From assembly GCA_009760855.2 (NCBI GenBank), contig WPIO01000065.1, positions 200,001-264,000 on the forward strand: 64,000 bases of DNA. Reading direction: 5' to 3'. The position numbers were made by a program, and so were the translations under genes. Below the pieces are notes generated by a model. The model was not told where the DNA came from, did not search any database, and saw nothing but the letters and a program-made list of their open reading frames with translations. Of this stretch, positions 53,622-64,000 are shown in pieces; position 1 is the first letter of the stretch; every line of letters starts with the position of its first letter. Origin of the DNA: Cristatella mucedo (taxonomy: Eukaryota > Bryozoa > Phylactolaemata > Cristatellidae).

Positions 53622-55108
53622 ATAGAAAGCTTATCCCACACACCTTAGAGCCGGCATCGACGACTACGGAAGAGTGAGAAACTATAGTGAATGACAATAC
53701 TGGGATAGCTGTAAAGCAATCCGCCCCCCTCCAAAACCTGTGCCCCTGATTCAGTCGCGCCAGAAGCCAGTTGGTGCATCCTGGAAATCCGAGTAACATT
53801 TATACTTCATTTGTATAGAACCATAAGAAAAATTAATCTCTATTCAGGCGCGGCTTGCAACCATAATGGTCTCTTTGTACTCAGAGTCGTGGCCAGGTAC
53901 CGAGCTGCGGCTAGGCCTTGGGAATTACGGCTTGTTGAGCTTGCCGTTTGACTGCTCGACAGTCAGGACTTCTAAAAATCATAACTCTAAAAATTCTAAA
54001 AAGTCAGATCAAGTTGAATCCTTGCGTCCTTTTGGGTCTTACGTGGCTCGAGAGCAGTTTTGTGAATTATATGACTCCTTAGACCAACCATTGCCCTGGT
54101 GGTAACAATGCACGCGTTGTTTTTAGTCAGAGAATACTGTTGTGGCGAATCCGAAAGGAATTTAAATTGCGCACACCAGCATACATAAAAAATATGAGCT
54201 ACGTACAGTAAAAAAAACAATTTTTAATGTAATAATTGATGCCATTAGGTGAAGTGTGTACTTTAAGCAAGTATCAGTAAACCGACCTTTAAGTTGAAAA
54301 TTGTTTATCAGCAGCACATTGCATGGTTTATGCTGATGATAAGACAATTTTTCTTAATGAGCTACTTGAGCTCGATCTCTGTTGTGACAGGCATGAGCGA
54401 AACGCAAGCTGCGAAGTATAGCCCGTGAGAGCTTTTAATTACTGTTTATAATGTTGATCATCAAAATTGAATAACTTGACCATAGTAAAAGCGAAAATCT
54501 TGTAAGCGTTTGAAGACCGAAAGCAATCTGATTACAAAAATTCCAGAGCGTATTGAAAAAAACGTGACTATATTTACTTGAGCAGAAGTTACGCTTGAAA
54601 TATTCGGGGGTATGGCACTTATTTTTTACCCATCAATTAAATATCTCGTTGTCACTTGGAATGGAATGTAAGTTTGCTGTTTTGCCCTCGATTTATTTTT
54701 GCCTAGTAAAGCGGAACCGATGTGGTATCGATCGATGCTCTCGCCTCACAAACAAGCCACTGGTTGGCATGAGAGCTAATTGAAAGTGCCACCAGAGCTA
54801 GGCTCCTGCTCTTGGGCACTTTATAGGTTAATAGCTTAACTGCAATCGCGCCACTTAATAGCTTAACTGCAATCTTTCTTAGTCTCGGCACACCCCAATT
54901 TCACTATTTAAGTTTGACTGCAGTTTTGATGGCATTATTCTCACTGGCAATTTAATTTCTCTAAAGAGTGATCTGAATCGTAAAGATGTCTTGATTCAAC
55001 GGCACTACCTGCACCAACATCAGGACCTTCGAGAGTGAAAATCCGCCGACTGAAAAGAGGCTGATCCATGTAGTGGGTTCAGAAATAATAATAATAGTAA
55101 CAAAATTG
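53622..55108. other. VPS53 upstream region
   Basis: Should contain the 5' UTR and promoter, but no TATA box or initiator can be argued for. A SINE-2 tail fragment lies at 53806-53856 (CATTTGTATAGAACCATAAG). A plus-strand run VYADDKTIFLNELLELDL at 54326-54379 looks like an isolated RT motif C remnant. Confidence 0.5.
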
Positions 55109-55111
55109 CGT

Positions 55112-55278
55112 GCTGACCCTGTGCACGTCACCCCTAACCATGATAATCTTGTTGTTTATTGAGCATGCTATTACTAACAATTCAATCGTGTTTCCTTTGC
55201 AGCAAATGTAAAGCTTCTAGAAAGAGATTGAGTTATATGAGGGCACTTTATCAAGTGTATTATAATTATTATTATGAT
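55112..55278 (+). repeat. L2 LINE 3' tail fragment
   Basis: CTGACCCTGTGCACGTCACC, GAGCATGCTATTACTAAC, GCAAATGTAAAGCTTCTAGA, terminal hairpin and ATTATT tail. Confidence 0.92.
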
Positions 55279-57045
55279 AGAACACAATTCTTATATTTTC
55301 TCCGGTGACTTTACAAATTTATTGCAATAGCTGTGATTATGAATCACGAACGATGACTTTTAGCTGATCCAGAAAAGGAGTAGCAACCTGCTTGGTTTTG
55401 CTATTATGCTGTCGTCGCTTTCGGCGAGGCGAGTCTTCTAACCATTTTATTAAGCATCGAACTTGGAATTATCGTTTCAAAGTTTTAGGTGGGCGCGTAA
55501 GAAAAGATACTAGCTGCTCTTAAAGTGCCTTTGCATATTGCATATTTTATTAATGATCTCCATATTACCTTTTTGAACGTCGCTTATTGTCGGCTTATTT
55601 TTCAAAATGTAAAAGTCGTCAGCTCGTGCCTAGTGCTCAATGTTTCCTTATTATCAGCGAGAGATCAATTGATGCAGAATTGTCTACCGAAAATTATTCC
55701 ACCCTTCCCAATTGTAAAGCTAGTAAGAGCTAAAAAGAGCTTTTGCAGCCTAACATTCATTAGAGCTACGATCGGTCGTGCGGCGGTTAACCACGTAAAG
55801 CGTTGTTTGGTAGCTGCTAGCCGCTGGCTCTAGTACGCCGGTGCCGTTCTACTAAGCCTCGCGATCGAATTAAAGATGCTCTACATGTGGCAAGAAAATG
55901 AAGTACGTATAAAAAATTAACTCTAATACCGCAGAGAGCATCCATGAGGCCTGGCTAGAGGATCTTAGTATTATTCATTTTAAGAAACAGCAGCCTCCTC
56001 AGATTATGTTCTGGCACAGCAGCTGTGAAAATAGCATTCGATTGCTCGTGCATCAAGACCGCAGTCTATTGGAACGTGACTTAGCGACCGCTCCTGTGTA
56101 AGCTATATAATTGGTCTTTCCCCGTAATCTCATTGCATCGAGAAATTCTCAGGGTCGCAGCATGCACATGCGCAGTCCTAAAGCTGCTCGTGCAACGAGA
56201 CTGCGTCCTCGTCCTCTGGTATTTGTCACCGTTCAGTTTACTGCATTTAGTGTCCATAATCTTCATTCCATGACCGTACATTTCAGCAATATCTAGCTAT
56301 CACTGCTCAGAATTCCAACACCGACTGAGGTTAATCAGCCGCAGTATATCAATAAACAGATTATCAATAATAAATACTCAGATTAAACGGATTGTCAATA
56401 TGCAGATCATCAATAAACGAGCTTACATTTGGGTCCGACTCAATATGCAGAAAAATTATAGCTTAATAAGGTGCTACCAAATCAATCTGTATCATGCAGT
56501 AGTGTCGGTAAAACATTCTGTCTAATGAAAATTGTCACGCGCTTAGCTGTACATAAAAATTCTCGTAACTGTCGTTTCTTGAAACCGATAAGAGTGGCAC
56601 TGTATTTAAACCAGCGTAATCGGTAAGTCTGCGAATTAGTGTTTACTGACGAAACATGAGGTTTTTGAATGAGGGTTTGGGCCAAGGAGCTGTTCAGAAG
56701 CTGTAAATTTTGTATAGCAAGGGATGTTTTCGAAAAGACTAGAGAAGTTGGCTGCTAATTTGAGTTTGCAATTGAAACATTATCAGTCTATTAATCTTTT
56801 CCCTCTGGTACGACGTAACAAGAAGACACTTAAAAGGGGGTAGTAGTCCCAAGAGCAGTTATTCCTAACTTACGCCTACGACTTACTAGTTCAAATACTT
56901 GGCCCAGCTGTATGCTTAGCTGCTAATAGAATACAGCAGAGCTTCGATAAGATACACAGCTTTTCTTTATCAATGCTGTGTTTTAATGGGCCGGTGAAAT
57001 CGCGGCCGATGCATTTCGAGTACCGTCTCTAACTTCCCAAAGCCC
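55279..57045. other. intergenic, nothing recognised
   Basis: AT-rich; no gene or known repeat identified on either strand. Confidence 0.45.
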
Positions 57046-57049
57046 TAGT

Positions 57050-59640
57050 GAACACGTGGGCGTCTCGCGAGAGAGTTTTCTAGGTCGCACTCAAAGCCTA
57101 AGTGGCTTCAAGAATGCTTATAGTAGCCAACAGAATTCATCTCACGCAACAAAGAGAAAGTGGGAAGCATAGCGGAGTCAGGAAGACAGTTGAAGAAATG
57201 AGTATCACGGAAGTAGCAGCTCAGAACGACTGGATAGGATGTGCCATAGCCGGCAGCAGGAGAATAGATGCTGTTGGTTAAGAATTGTAGAAGTAAGTTC
57301 TACAGTTTAGGACCTGCTGAGCGAAAGCTTCTGCCGTCAACGGTCTATAAGCCGAGGAATGAAACAGGTAAGTTATTGTCCATAGAGGACCTGAGGGCAC
57401 GAGAAGGCTAAAACTGGTGCATCAGTACTTCTAGGTAGGAAGGAGCCCGGCGATCGCGGGTTTTGTCGGTCAGCGTAAGAACTCTACCCTGAATCCATTA
57501 ATCAACCGGAAGCCGTCTAAGCTCCTTCAGCTAAGGAGACACGTGGCTGAACTTCTGAGATTTTCTAGCTAGTCTTGTATCAATATTCATAAAAAGGTGC
57601 TGTGGCCTAATAGCTTTTTCGGTAGCTCAGCCAAAATGAAATTGTAATAATCTTGCCGAGACAGAACTAGGAAACTAGTTAAATCTTTGCAAGCCGGTAG
57701 TAAGCAGTCCGTAATCTTAGATAGGGATCAGAAGTAAAGCTAGCCGTGGAAGCAGTTTTCTTAATGAAACTTTAAAAATTTAAGCAGTTGTCAAAGATGA
57801 AACCCAAATTCAGGAGACAATCATGCAACAGCATCACCTCTTAGAAGAGCAAAGTTTTCTGGTCGAGCCACATGCTTGAGGTTTATGTATGATCTCTGTC
57901 TGTAACTCCACAAAGTCATAAAGACTATGTGGGTATTACGCAGGAAAGTTTTGTATAGCGCACTCCTCAGCCTAAGCGGCTTTCGGTAGCCAACAGACTT
58001 CATCTCACGCAACAAAGAGAAAGTGGGAAGCATAGCAGAGTTAGGAGAGCATTTGAGGTAGTGAGTAACATGGAAGTAGCAGCTAAGGACCGCAGACAAG
58101 GATGAGCCATAGTTGGCAGCAGAAGAGGAGTTGTCATTGCGTCAAAATTGTGGAAGCGAGTTCCACAGTCTAGGACCTGCGGAGCTAAAGCTTCTGTTGC
58201 CAACGGTCTTTAAGCGGTGGAATGGAAGAGCTAATTTATTGTTCATACAGGACCTGAGGACGCGAACAGGCTGAAACTGATGCAGCAGTTCAGCTAGGTA
58301 CGAAGGAGTCAAGCCGTGGCGGGCCTTGTGGGTCAGCGTAAGAACTTTGTTCTGTATCCGTTGATCAACCGGCAGCCATCCTAGCTCTTTTAGCAAAGGA
58401 GACGTGAGCTCAAACCTCTGGGACTTGAAGACTAGCCTTGCAGCTATATTTATTGTCAGCTGCAGTGACCTAGTTGCTTTCTAAGGTAGCCCAGCCAATG
58501 TGGAATTACAATAATCAAGCTGAGACAGAACTAAGGAGCTAGTTAAATTTTTTGCAAGCCACTGTGGAAGATAGCTCCTAATCTTGGATAGGGATCGGAC
58601 GTGATTGCTAGCTGTAGAATCAGTCTTCTGAATGAAGCTTTTAAAATTGAGGCAGCTGTCGAAAACGACACCTAAATTTCGAGCACGTGGTGATGGTCAC
58701 ACAACAGAATCACCTATTAGAAGAGCAAAGCCTTTTAATCCAGCCACAGTCTTAGGGTGTCCTATGAGCAGCAGTTCGGTTTTATCGTCATTTAGTTTCA
58801 AGAAGTTTTCTGACATCCACGATCGAATGTCGGCAAGGCAAACATTCAGTTTATGAGTTGCTGCAGCAGATTCCGACGGTTTGAATGAAAACTACAGTTG
58901 AGTATCATCAGCATAATGGTGATATCCTATTTCATGAGCCTTAATCACTTTTCTCAGAGGTTGTGTATAAATGAAGAACAGCAAAGGACCGAGTACTGAC
59001 CCTTGAGGGACTCCACAGGTGATCCGTCTCGTGTGTGAGACCTGGCCCCTACACGACACGGATTGAACACGATCCGACAAGTACGATTTAAACCACGCCA
59101 GTGCTTCGTCTGCCAGACCGGTCGTTGCTCTCAATCGTTCAAGTAGAGCATCGTGATCAATGGTGTCGAAGGCAGCTGACAGATCTAGCAGAACTAGGGC
59201 AGTGACATTCCCGTCGTCGTTGGCACGTATAATGTCATTGCTAACACGGAGGAGAGCAGTTTCAGTGAAGTGCTGCCTCTTGAACCCTGATTGAAATGTT
59301 TCTGACATACCATTCATTCTTTTCAATATGTTCAACCAGCTGCTTAGCAACATTTCTTCAAGAATCTTTGACAAGAAAGGAAGAAGGGAAACTGGGCAAT
59401 AGTTTGCAAGGACCTCTGTATCTAATCCAGGCTTTTTGGATAGCAGTCGAACGATGGCCAATTCGAAGAACTTGGGAAATACCCGTTATTCAGAGAAGCA
59501 TTTAAAATCTCACTTATGGCTAGACTAAGTTTGTCTGCCAGTGAAAATTACAGATGGGAGGGTATAGTATCTTCAGGAAACGATTGCTTACTTACTAGAT
59601 TTGATGAAAGTAGCCACTTAGCAAGTTGCCCAACGATTCT
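57050..59640 (-). mobile_element. CR1/Rex-like LINE: long copy plus a second 3' end
   Basis: The long copy (about 57885-59640) carries reverse transcriptase motifs in one 190-codon frame (58892-59461): ANYCPVSLLPFLSKILEE, FQSGFKRQHFTETALL, LVLLDLSAAFDTIDHDALLE (motif A), [17 protein letters not shown] (motif B), GYHHYADDTQL (motif C with the catalytic ADD). Downstream (58142-58396) comes LGWLPVDQRIQNKVLTLTHK. A second diverged 3' end (about 57050-57884) follows in the same orientation. The endonuclease domain and ORF1 are absent; frameshifts make it inactive. Confidence 0.93.
58892..59461 (-). pseudogene. LINE reverse transcriptase fragment (motifs 1 to C)
   Basis: A 189-codon open stretch in the larger LINE, spanning the fingers/palm from the NYCPVS motif to YADD. 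Both ends run into stops or frameshifts, with homology continuing in other frames, so it is a remnant and not a gene. Confidence 0.92.
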
Positions 59641-60040
59641 AAATCATTTCTTGCTAACTCCGGTGGTTATTTTTTAAAAGGCCGCTGCTATTGTTTCTTC
59701 GCTATTTACGTAGTAGCAAAGAATGTGAAAGTAATTTGAAATGTTTGAAGCACTAATCGGCCTATTATTCGCAAGCTAGCTCTGCCTGCAGCATAAATGC
59801 TCAATATTGACCAAAATATAACCGTGTAGTAAAGAAGAAGAAATATCTAGTTAAAGCGAGTCAGTTGTACAGAAGCTGTAAGATTTTTCGTACTAAGACA
59901 AGCTAACATAAAAGTAGTAGAATGCAGATGCCCCCCCCCCGCGTCCTTTCCAGGGACATGTAGGTTCTTAATGATTCTCTAATCGTACGTTAACTATTAT
60001 TCTTGAGAAAACTACAAGATATACCTGTAAATGAGAAATA
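59641..60040. other. intergenic, nothing recognised
   Basis: Contains a run of ten cytosines at about 59931-59940; nothing else noted. Confidence 0.4.
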
Positions 60041-60188
60041 TATAATTTATTTGTATTGCCCCCTAAGATAACTTGATCTCTATTCAGGCGCTTCACACAT
60101 GCCGCATGGCTTACGACCACGACCTCGGTCATCGAATGCATTCACCTTCACCTTCGGTCGTTAAAGGCGAGCAGCTTAACCACTGGGA
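60040..60188 (-). repeat. SINE-2 copy
   Basis: TTATTTGTATTGCCCCCTAA, TGATCTCTATTCAGGCGC, CACACATGCCGC, then an internal duplication in the head (GACCTCGGTCATCG... TTCGGTCGTTAAAGGCG) and CTTAACCACTGGG. Confidence 0.87.
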
Positions 60189-60668
60189 TGTCGAATGTTA
60201 ATGAATATCACTAATCGGCGAGGCTTATAGGCGTAGCCAGACATTTTTTTGAGGATAGTGATTGTGACTTTAGTCTTATAAATAACGAAATCAAAGTCAC
60301 CACCAATGCTGCCACCATGTTTTCGCCTGTTGCGAGGTGCTTGGCAATTTCTAAGCTTGAAAGCTGCTTTATTTTTGAGCAATGGTGGTAATCGTATAAA
60401 CGCTATTCGTTGTCTATCGCTGAGTTGGCTCACGCGTAGCATCGCCATTCCCGAAAGCCGCTCGATGCGGGTGAGGAATGCTGGCAAAGGAATTCAAAGC
60501 ACTCGACAAAAAAATCACGAACAACAGCAGCTTTAGGCTTGCCCAACAGCTTCACAGCATTTCCTCATTTTGCGCTGCCGATTGTATTCGCACATCTCAC
60601 CGCGTTCGCGTGAGGCTTGCAACTAAAAAGGAGACGAGCTAAGCCTGCAGGCAGAGCAGGGCATCTGT
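60189..60668 (-). other. probable 3' UTR of the PxW-motif gene
   Basis: Lies directly past the stop codon and holds a candidate AATAAA. No coding similarity. Confidence 0.4.
60368..60373 (-). terminator. candidate polyadenylation signal of the PxW-motif gene
   Basis: AATAAA on the minus strand about 300 nt past the stop codon at 60669. Position is plausible for a 3' UTR; not otherwise supported. Confidence 0.3.
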
Positions 60669-60797
60669 TCAATTGGCGGTCGCCGCCGTCGCTGCCGTCG
60701 ATTTCTTCTTAGCCACTAGGTCCTGCATCCAAACGGGCATGCTCTCGAACTTGATGCGTTCTGCTTCTGCCTGCTGACTGAGCGCCACTTCCTTTTC
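60669..60797 (-). CDS. last exon of the PxW-motif gene (stop codon)
   Basis: 129 nt including TGA at 60671-60669; acceptor tttcaaag. Encodes EKEVALSQQAEAERIKFESM, then PVWMQDLVAKKKSTAATAAT, then AN. A second copy of the exon-1-type motif, with Met-Gln replacing the basic pair after Trp. Confidence 0.75.
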   Translation of the reverse strand, partial: EKEVALSQQAEAERIKFESMPVWMQDLVAKKKSTAATAATAN

Positions 60798-62761
60798 CTT
60801 TGAAATGCATGAACAAGGTTCAAAATTCATCCTGCACCAGATGCATGCCAACAAAACGAGCGCACCGCACAAACCAAAGGCATTCTGAGGCGTCGCCACG
60901 CCATCGCCACGAAGTGGTCGAAGCTCATACCTACGCTCAAGCGTCTGGACTACCTCGCCACAGATATGAACTAAAAGCGAATATCATTTGTGAGCATTAT
61001 TCGTGAGAGGTCTCCATATGATGGCCCTGAGCCTTAGGAAATGGCAAAGTGCTTGCTTGCTCTTCACAACTCAGGTATTAGGTTTGAGTCCTGCAGCTGG
61101 CCCACGTGTATTACCCTAGGCAAGTAGGTGTGATAGCATGCAGCTAAAGCTCGTCTGCAGCTCTGTAAATGAGGTTAATGAATCTTTGCTTCCAGTCAAG
61201 TCCTTTGAATCCTGTCTTTGCTTTACTGGGCATGTACCAGCAAGAAAGTGATCAAAGAATGCCCTTGCCTAATAATAATAATAATAACTACGAACAAACT
61301 CAGCTCCACGCGGATGGCTAGTGATTAACACGCATAGGTGGGCTGGTTTTGTGCAAATAGCGAACTACTAAAATCTACGTCAGTCAAAATGGCTGATCTG
61401 CCTAGTGCCAGGCCTTCGTAAACGACGATTGCACTTAAATAAACTAAAATAGGTATATATCATTTGCACAGCGCCCGAGGAGAACTTAATATCTGTTCAG
61501 GCACTTCGCGTATGCCAGGGGATTCGAGCCCGCTACCTCTGCCAACAAATAAATTTACCTTGACCTCGGTCGGGGCGAGCACCTTAACCTTGGGAAAAAC
61601 CAGCGCGGCGCGTAGTAGTTGCAGCTTGAGTAGATAGCTTGGGATCCACAGCAAGCTAGACAGTATAATGAATATCTCAGGGCAACAGAGCTCGCAAACG
61701 TTAACCAAACATGGCACTCGAGCGACGAGTTTCAGAGACTAGGTTTAACCTTAAAAGATCGCACAGATTCCTGCTCAATCGGTGCTTGCCAGCCAACTAG
61801 GCTGTAGCGGCATCTTTCCCGAATGTTCTGCTCTGATTTGAGCCTCGATTTGAGTAAAGCTGGGATCTAAGCGGCTTGTGCGGACAGAAACATTTTCGTG
61901 GGATGTCGTGTGCCAAGGCGAAAATTCATGGCCTTGGCAGGGAACGTGCAGAGCCCGAGAGTCGTTTGCTGGAGGACTGGATTGGAGAGAACTCGAGCGA
62001 GTCAGACCTAGAAAGAATGCCTCCTACTTCCTCCTTACAACCGGCCGGAAGCAGCTCTCATCCGCCGCGACTCTGCAATGTTAATGCGTGTCCCCGTATC
62101 TGTTTATTATAAGCGAGATAGTGCATAAATAGGATCCGGATAACTGCAGTGGGCCCGGTTTCGCAAGTATATGTCGTAGGTTCGACTGAAGTGCGTTCGC
62201 ACGTACGTTTCGACGAATTGGGCAAACGCATAGAGTAGGAAATTCCACGGATTAGCCTTTAAACATTCCGAGTCCGAAAGTCGTCCGGTGGAGGATTTCA
62301 GCTAAAATAATGAGTAAACCAGACCAAGGCAAACGTCTATCTCGATAAAAACAAATTAATTTGGCACTGGTTCAAAGTGAACGACGGTGACTGGCAAGTA
62401 GTCTCATTAGTCTGGATTGCATAACTCAACGAAGTCATCATATTGAACAAAGAAGTGAACAGATTATTGGAGGCTTTACATAACTTCAATCCCCTCGAAA
62501 AAAAGCAGACGGGAAAGAGGAAATGAAAGAGAACCGTGAACGCAAGTTCTTATTGGCACATGAGAGTCCTGTTGTCTATATCGGAATAATACAATGGACT
62601 TAAAAATCGGAGAGAAGCGCCGTATCGCGTATCCATCCTCATATCTGAAGTCATACCTTGTCGTCTTCTTGGACTTTCGCTTTAGTTTTTAGTAACTCTT
62701 TTTTCCAGGCAGGTAGCCCGTCCCACTTTTCCTTCTCGCGCCGTTCCTCTTCTTCTTGCTT
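60669..62761 (-). CDS. 3' end of an unidentified gene with tandem PxW actin-associated-type motifs (partial)
   Basis: Two coding exons (62657-62761 and 60669-60797) are separated by a 1859-bp GT-AG intron; the upstream part lies beyond the right edge of the window. The C-terminal 77 residues are a charged helix (KQEEEERREKEK), then WDGLPAWKKELLKTK, a Glu/Gln/Ala helix (EKEVALSQQAEAERIKF), then ESMPVWMQDLVAKKK and an Ala/Thr-rich end. The repeated pattern [L/M]P-x-W-x-x-[D/E]-L-[L/V] followed by lysines, each behind an acidic helix, recalls motifs in cytoskeletal proteins such as espin, phostensin and taperin. That resemblance is from memory and the family is not established. Its 3' end lies about 7 kb upstream of the VPS53 start, in the same orientation. 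Confidence 0.75.
61030..61190 (+). repeat. SINE-1 copy in the PxW-gene intron
   Basis: Weak head, B-box-like GGTTTGAGTCC, GGCAAGTAGGTGTGATAGC and TGTAAATGAGGTTAATGAAT. Confidence 0.75.
61455..61612 (-). repeat. SINE-2 copy in the PxW-gene intron
   Basis: ATCATTTGCACAGCGCCCGA, GAACTTAATATCTGTTCAGG, GGGGATTCGAGCCCGC (inverted B box), GGCGAGCACCTTAACC. A ~25-bp insertion lies in the head. Confidence 0.88.
61613..62656. other. intron of the PxW-motif gene, exon side; nothing recognised
   Basis: Plus-strand frames at 61876-62112 have no known resemblance. Confidence 0.4.
62657..62761 (-). CDS. penultimate exon of the PxW-motif gene
   Basis: 105 nt (35 codons), phase 0 on both sides; acceptor tttattag, donor gtatga. 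Encodes EEERREKEKWDGLPAWKKEL followed by LKTKAKVQEDDK. The open frame read through upstream is GA-repeat shadow. Confidence 0.75.
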
Positions 62762-63110
62762 CTAATAAAAGAAAGCGTAAGAACCGCTTGACAATCGGTT
62801 CCCAACCGCCGTAGCGCTTAAAATTGCAGAAAATCACGACGGGTGTGCAAAGCAACCCCTGCATTAACAGGCTTAAGCGAGCTGTTTTGTGACTCCCTGG
62901 AATTTCTGCATTTTGAAGACTTCTCAGAGCCAGAGAAGCAATCGAAACAAGTTGGCCTTCCGAAAAAAAAAGAAGCACGCTGGGCGCGTGTTCAACGCGG
63001 GGCGCATGACCCACAATTATAACAAAGAGCCCAGGACAAGAAATTAGGAGGAATGAGGAACCAAGCAAATACAGTATACGGGACAAAGGGATTGAAAGAC
63101 AGACAGGCAC

Positions 63111-63183
<73 letters not shown>

Positions 63184-64000
63184 GAGAAAGAGAGAAAGAG
63201 AGGGGATGGATGACAAAAGAGAATAGACAAAGATAGATGGATTGACAGGTAGATAGGTAGACAGACAGATAGATAGATAGACAGACATATAGGTAGATAG
63301 ACAGAGACAGACGGACAGATAGATAGATAGATAAATAGGTAGGCAGATAGATTAGAGAAAGAGAGAGGGAGGGAGAAAGAGAGGAACAAAGAGTAAGAAA
63401 GAGAACAACGGTAGCGGAGGGAAGAGCGGAGGGGAAAGAGAATGGAGAAACTGAGAGACATAGATGATAGAGATGAGAAAGCAGACAAGAGAGAAAAAGA
63501 GACGTAGAGAGGCAAACAGGTAGAAAGAGAAAGACGGGGTAGATAGAGCAAAGGGGATAGAGAGAAGAGGAAAGATTAATAGAGTAGAGAGGGTGAGGAG
63601 AGAGCAGAGAGATAGGGACACGGAAAAAGAGAACATGCAGATGGAGACGAGACAGGGTCATAACAGGGAAGTGCTTGACGTGTGTGCTCTCTTTTAAGCC
63701 CCACAGGCAGCTCATTATCGGGTACCTACTGCTCGGCACGCTACCCAAGCGGACCGAGCGTACTACTTTCCCTCAGTTATTTGCTGATGGATAATACATA
63801 TCTCACTATCACCGGCGTACGGACAGACGGTCACGAGGGACTCATTCGAATGACCCACAAAGAAATTTCCGCAAATACGGCAACGCGTCTAAGAGGGTAC
63901 TACGCGACCTGCGATAGCCCAAGCCTGAGAATACGGTTGGGCACGCGTGCCGCGCGCCATGGCTCGAGCCGTTTAAAGCTCGAGCGAGGCAGGCCGTACA
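62762..64000. repeat. upstream intron with purine-rich simple sequence
   Basis: (GA)n at 63107-63205, GATA/GACA repeats at 63230-63355, then a degenerate purine-rich tract to about 63620. Frames up to 289 codons on the minus strand are repeat translations. The remainder to 64000 shows no recognisable exon. Confidence 0.85.

Noticed and set aside
62682-63748. Long Ser/Leu-rich minus-strand frames (up to 289 codons)
   Set aside because: Created by GA/GATA-type simple sequence; only the 35-codon exon at the 3' end is supported.

Overview
This is a metazoan nuclear window, most likely from an invertebrate. The evidence is GT-AG introns inside a conserved eukaryotic gene, L2-type LINEs, tRNA-derived SINEs, mariner and hAT transposons, and long dinucleotide microsatellites. 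The reconstructed VPS53 protein is clearly homologous to animal VPS53 but too diverged from my memory of the human protein to suggest a vertebrate. I cannot assign a phylum from the sequence alone.

The main gene is VPS53, on the minus strand. I could piece it together completely by eye: 18 coding exons from the ATG at 53621 to the stop at 10335, about 43.3 kb. The exons join in phase at every boundary with GT/AG introns and give an 886-residue protein. VPS53 is a subunit of the GARP and EARP tethering complexes, which act on endosome-to-Golgi retrograde transport and endocytic recycling. Introns range from about 105 bp to 7.5 kb, and the large ones are filled with repeats.

A second minus-strand gene enters from the right edge. 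Its last two coding exons (62657-62761 and 60669-60797) encode a charged region followed by two tryptophan motifs of the form LPAWKKELL / MPVWMQDLV. These recall motifs in actin-associated proteins such as espin, phostensin and taperin. The gene name is not resolved.

Most of the remaining sequence is repeats. (1) An L2-clade LINE family has about 20 truncated copies in both orientations, whose 3' ends form a potential stem-loop followed by (ATT)n. (2) A second, CR1/Rex-like LINE family has copies at 57.05-59.64 kb, 35.45-36.91 kb and 34.1-34.5 kb. (3) Two tRNA-derived SINE families are present; the tail of one (SINE-2) matches the L2 3' stem-loop, suggesting it borrowed the L2 machinery. (4) An almost intact non-autonomous SPIN-type hAT element lies at 1037-1213 with a perfect 8-bp target-site duplication. 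(5) A decayed mariner lies at 2418-2998. (6) There are several apparently unnamed repeats: a ~550-bp inverted-repeat element, a dispersed repeat at 7.9 and 25.8 kb, and pogo-like termini at 31.4 and 33.2 kb.

Layout: 1-10.3 kb is intergenic and repeat-rich; 10.3-53.6 kb is VPS53 with repeat-filled introns; 53.6-60.6 kb is intergenic with a LINE cluster; 60.7-62.8 kb holds the 3' end of the second gene; 62.8-64 kb is purine-rich simple sequence. The exciting element here is the SPIN copy (a horizontally mobile transposon family) together with the SINE/LINE partnership. I found no operon, CRISPR array or novel protein machinery.
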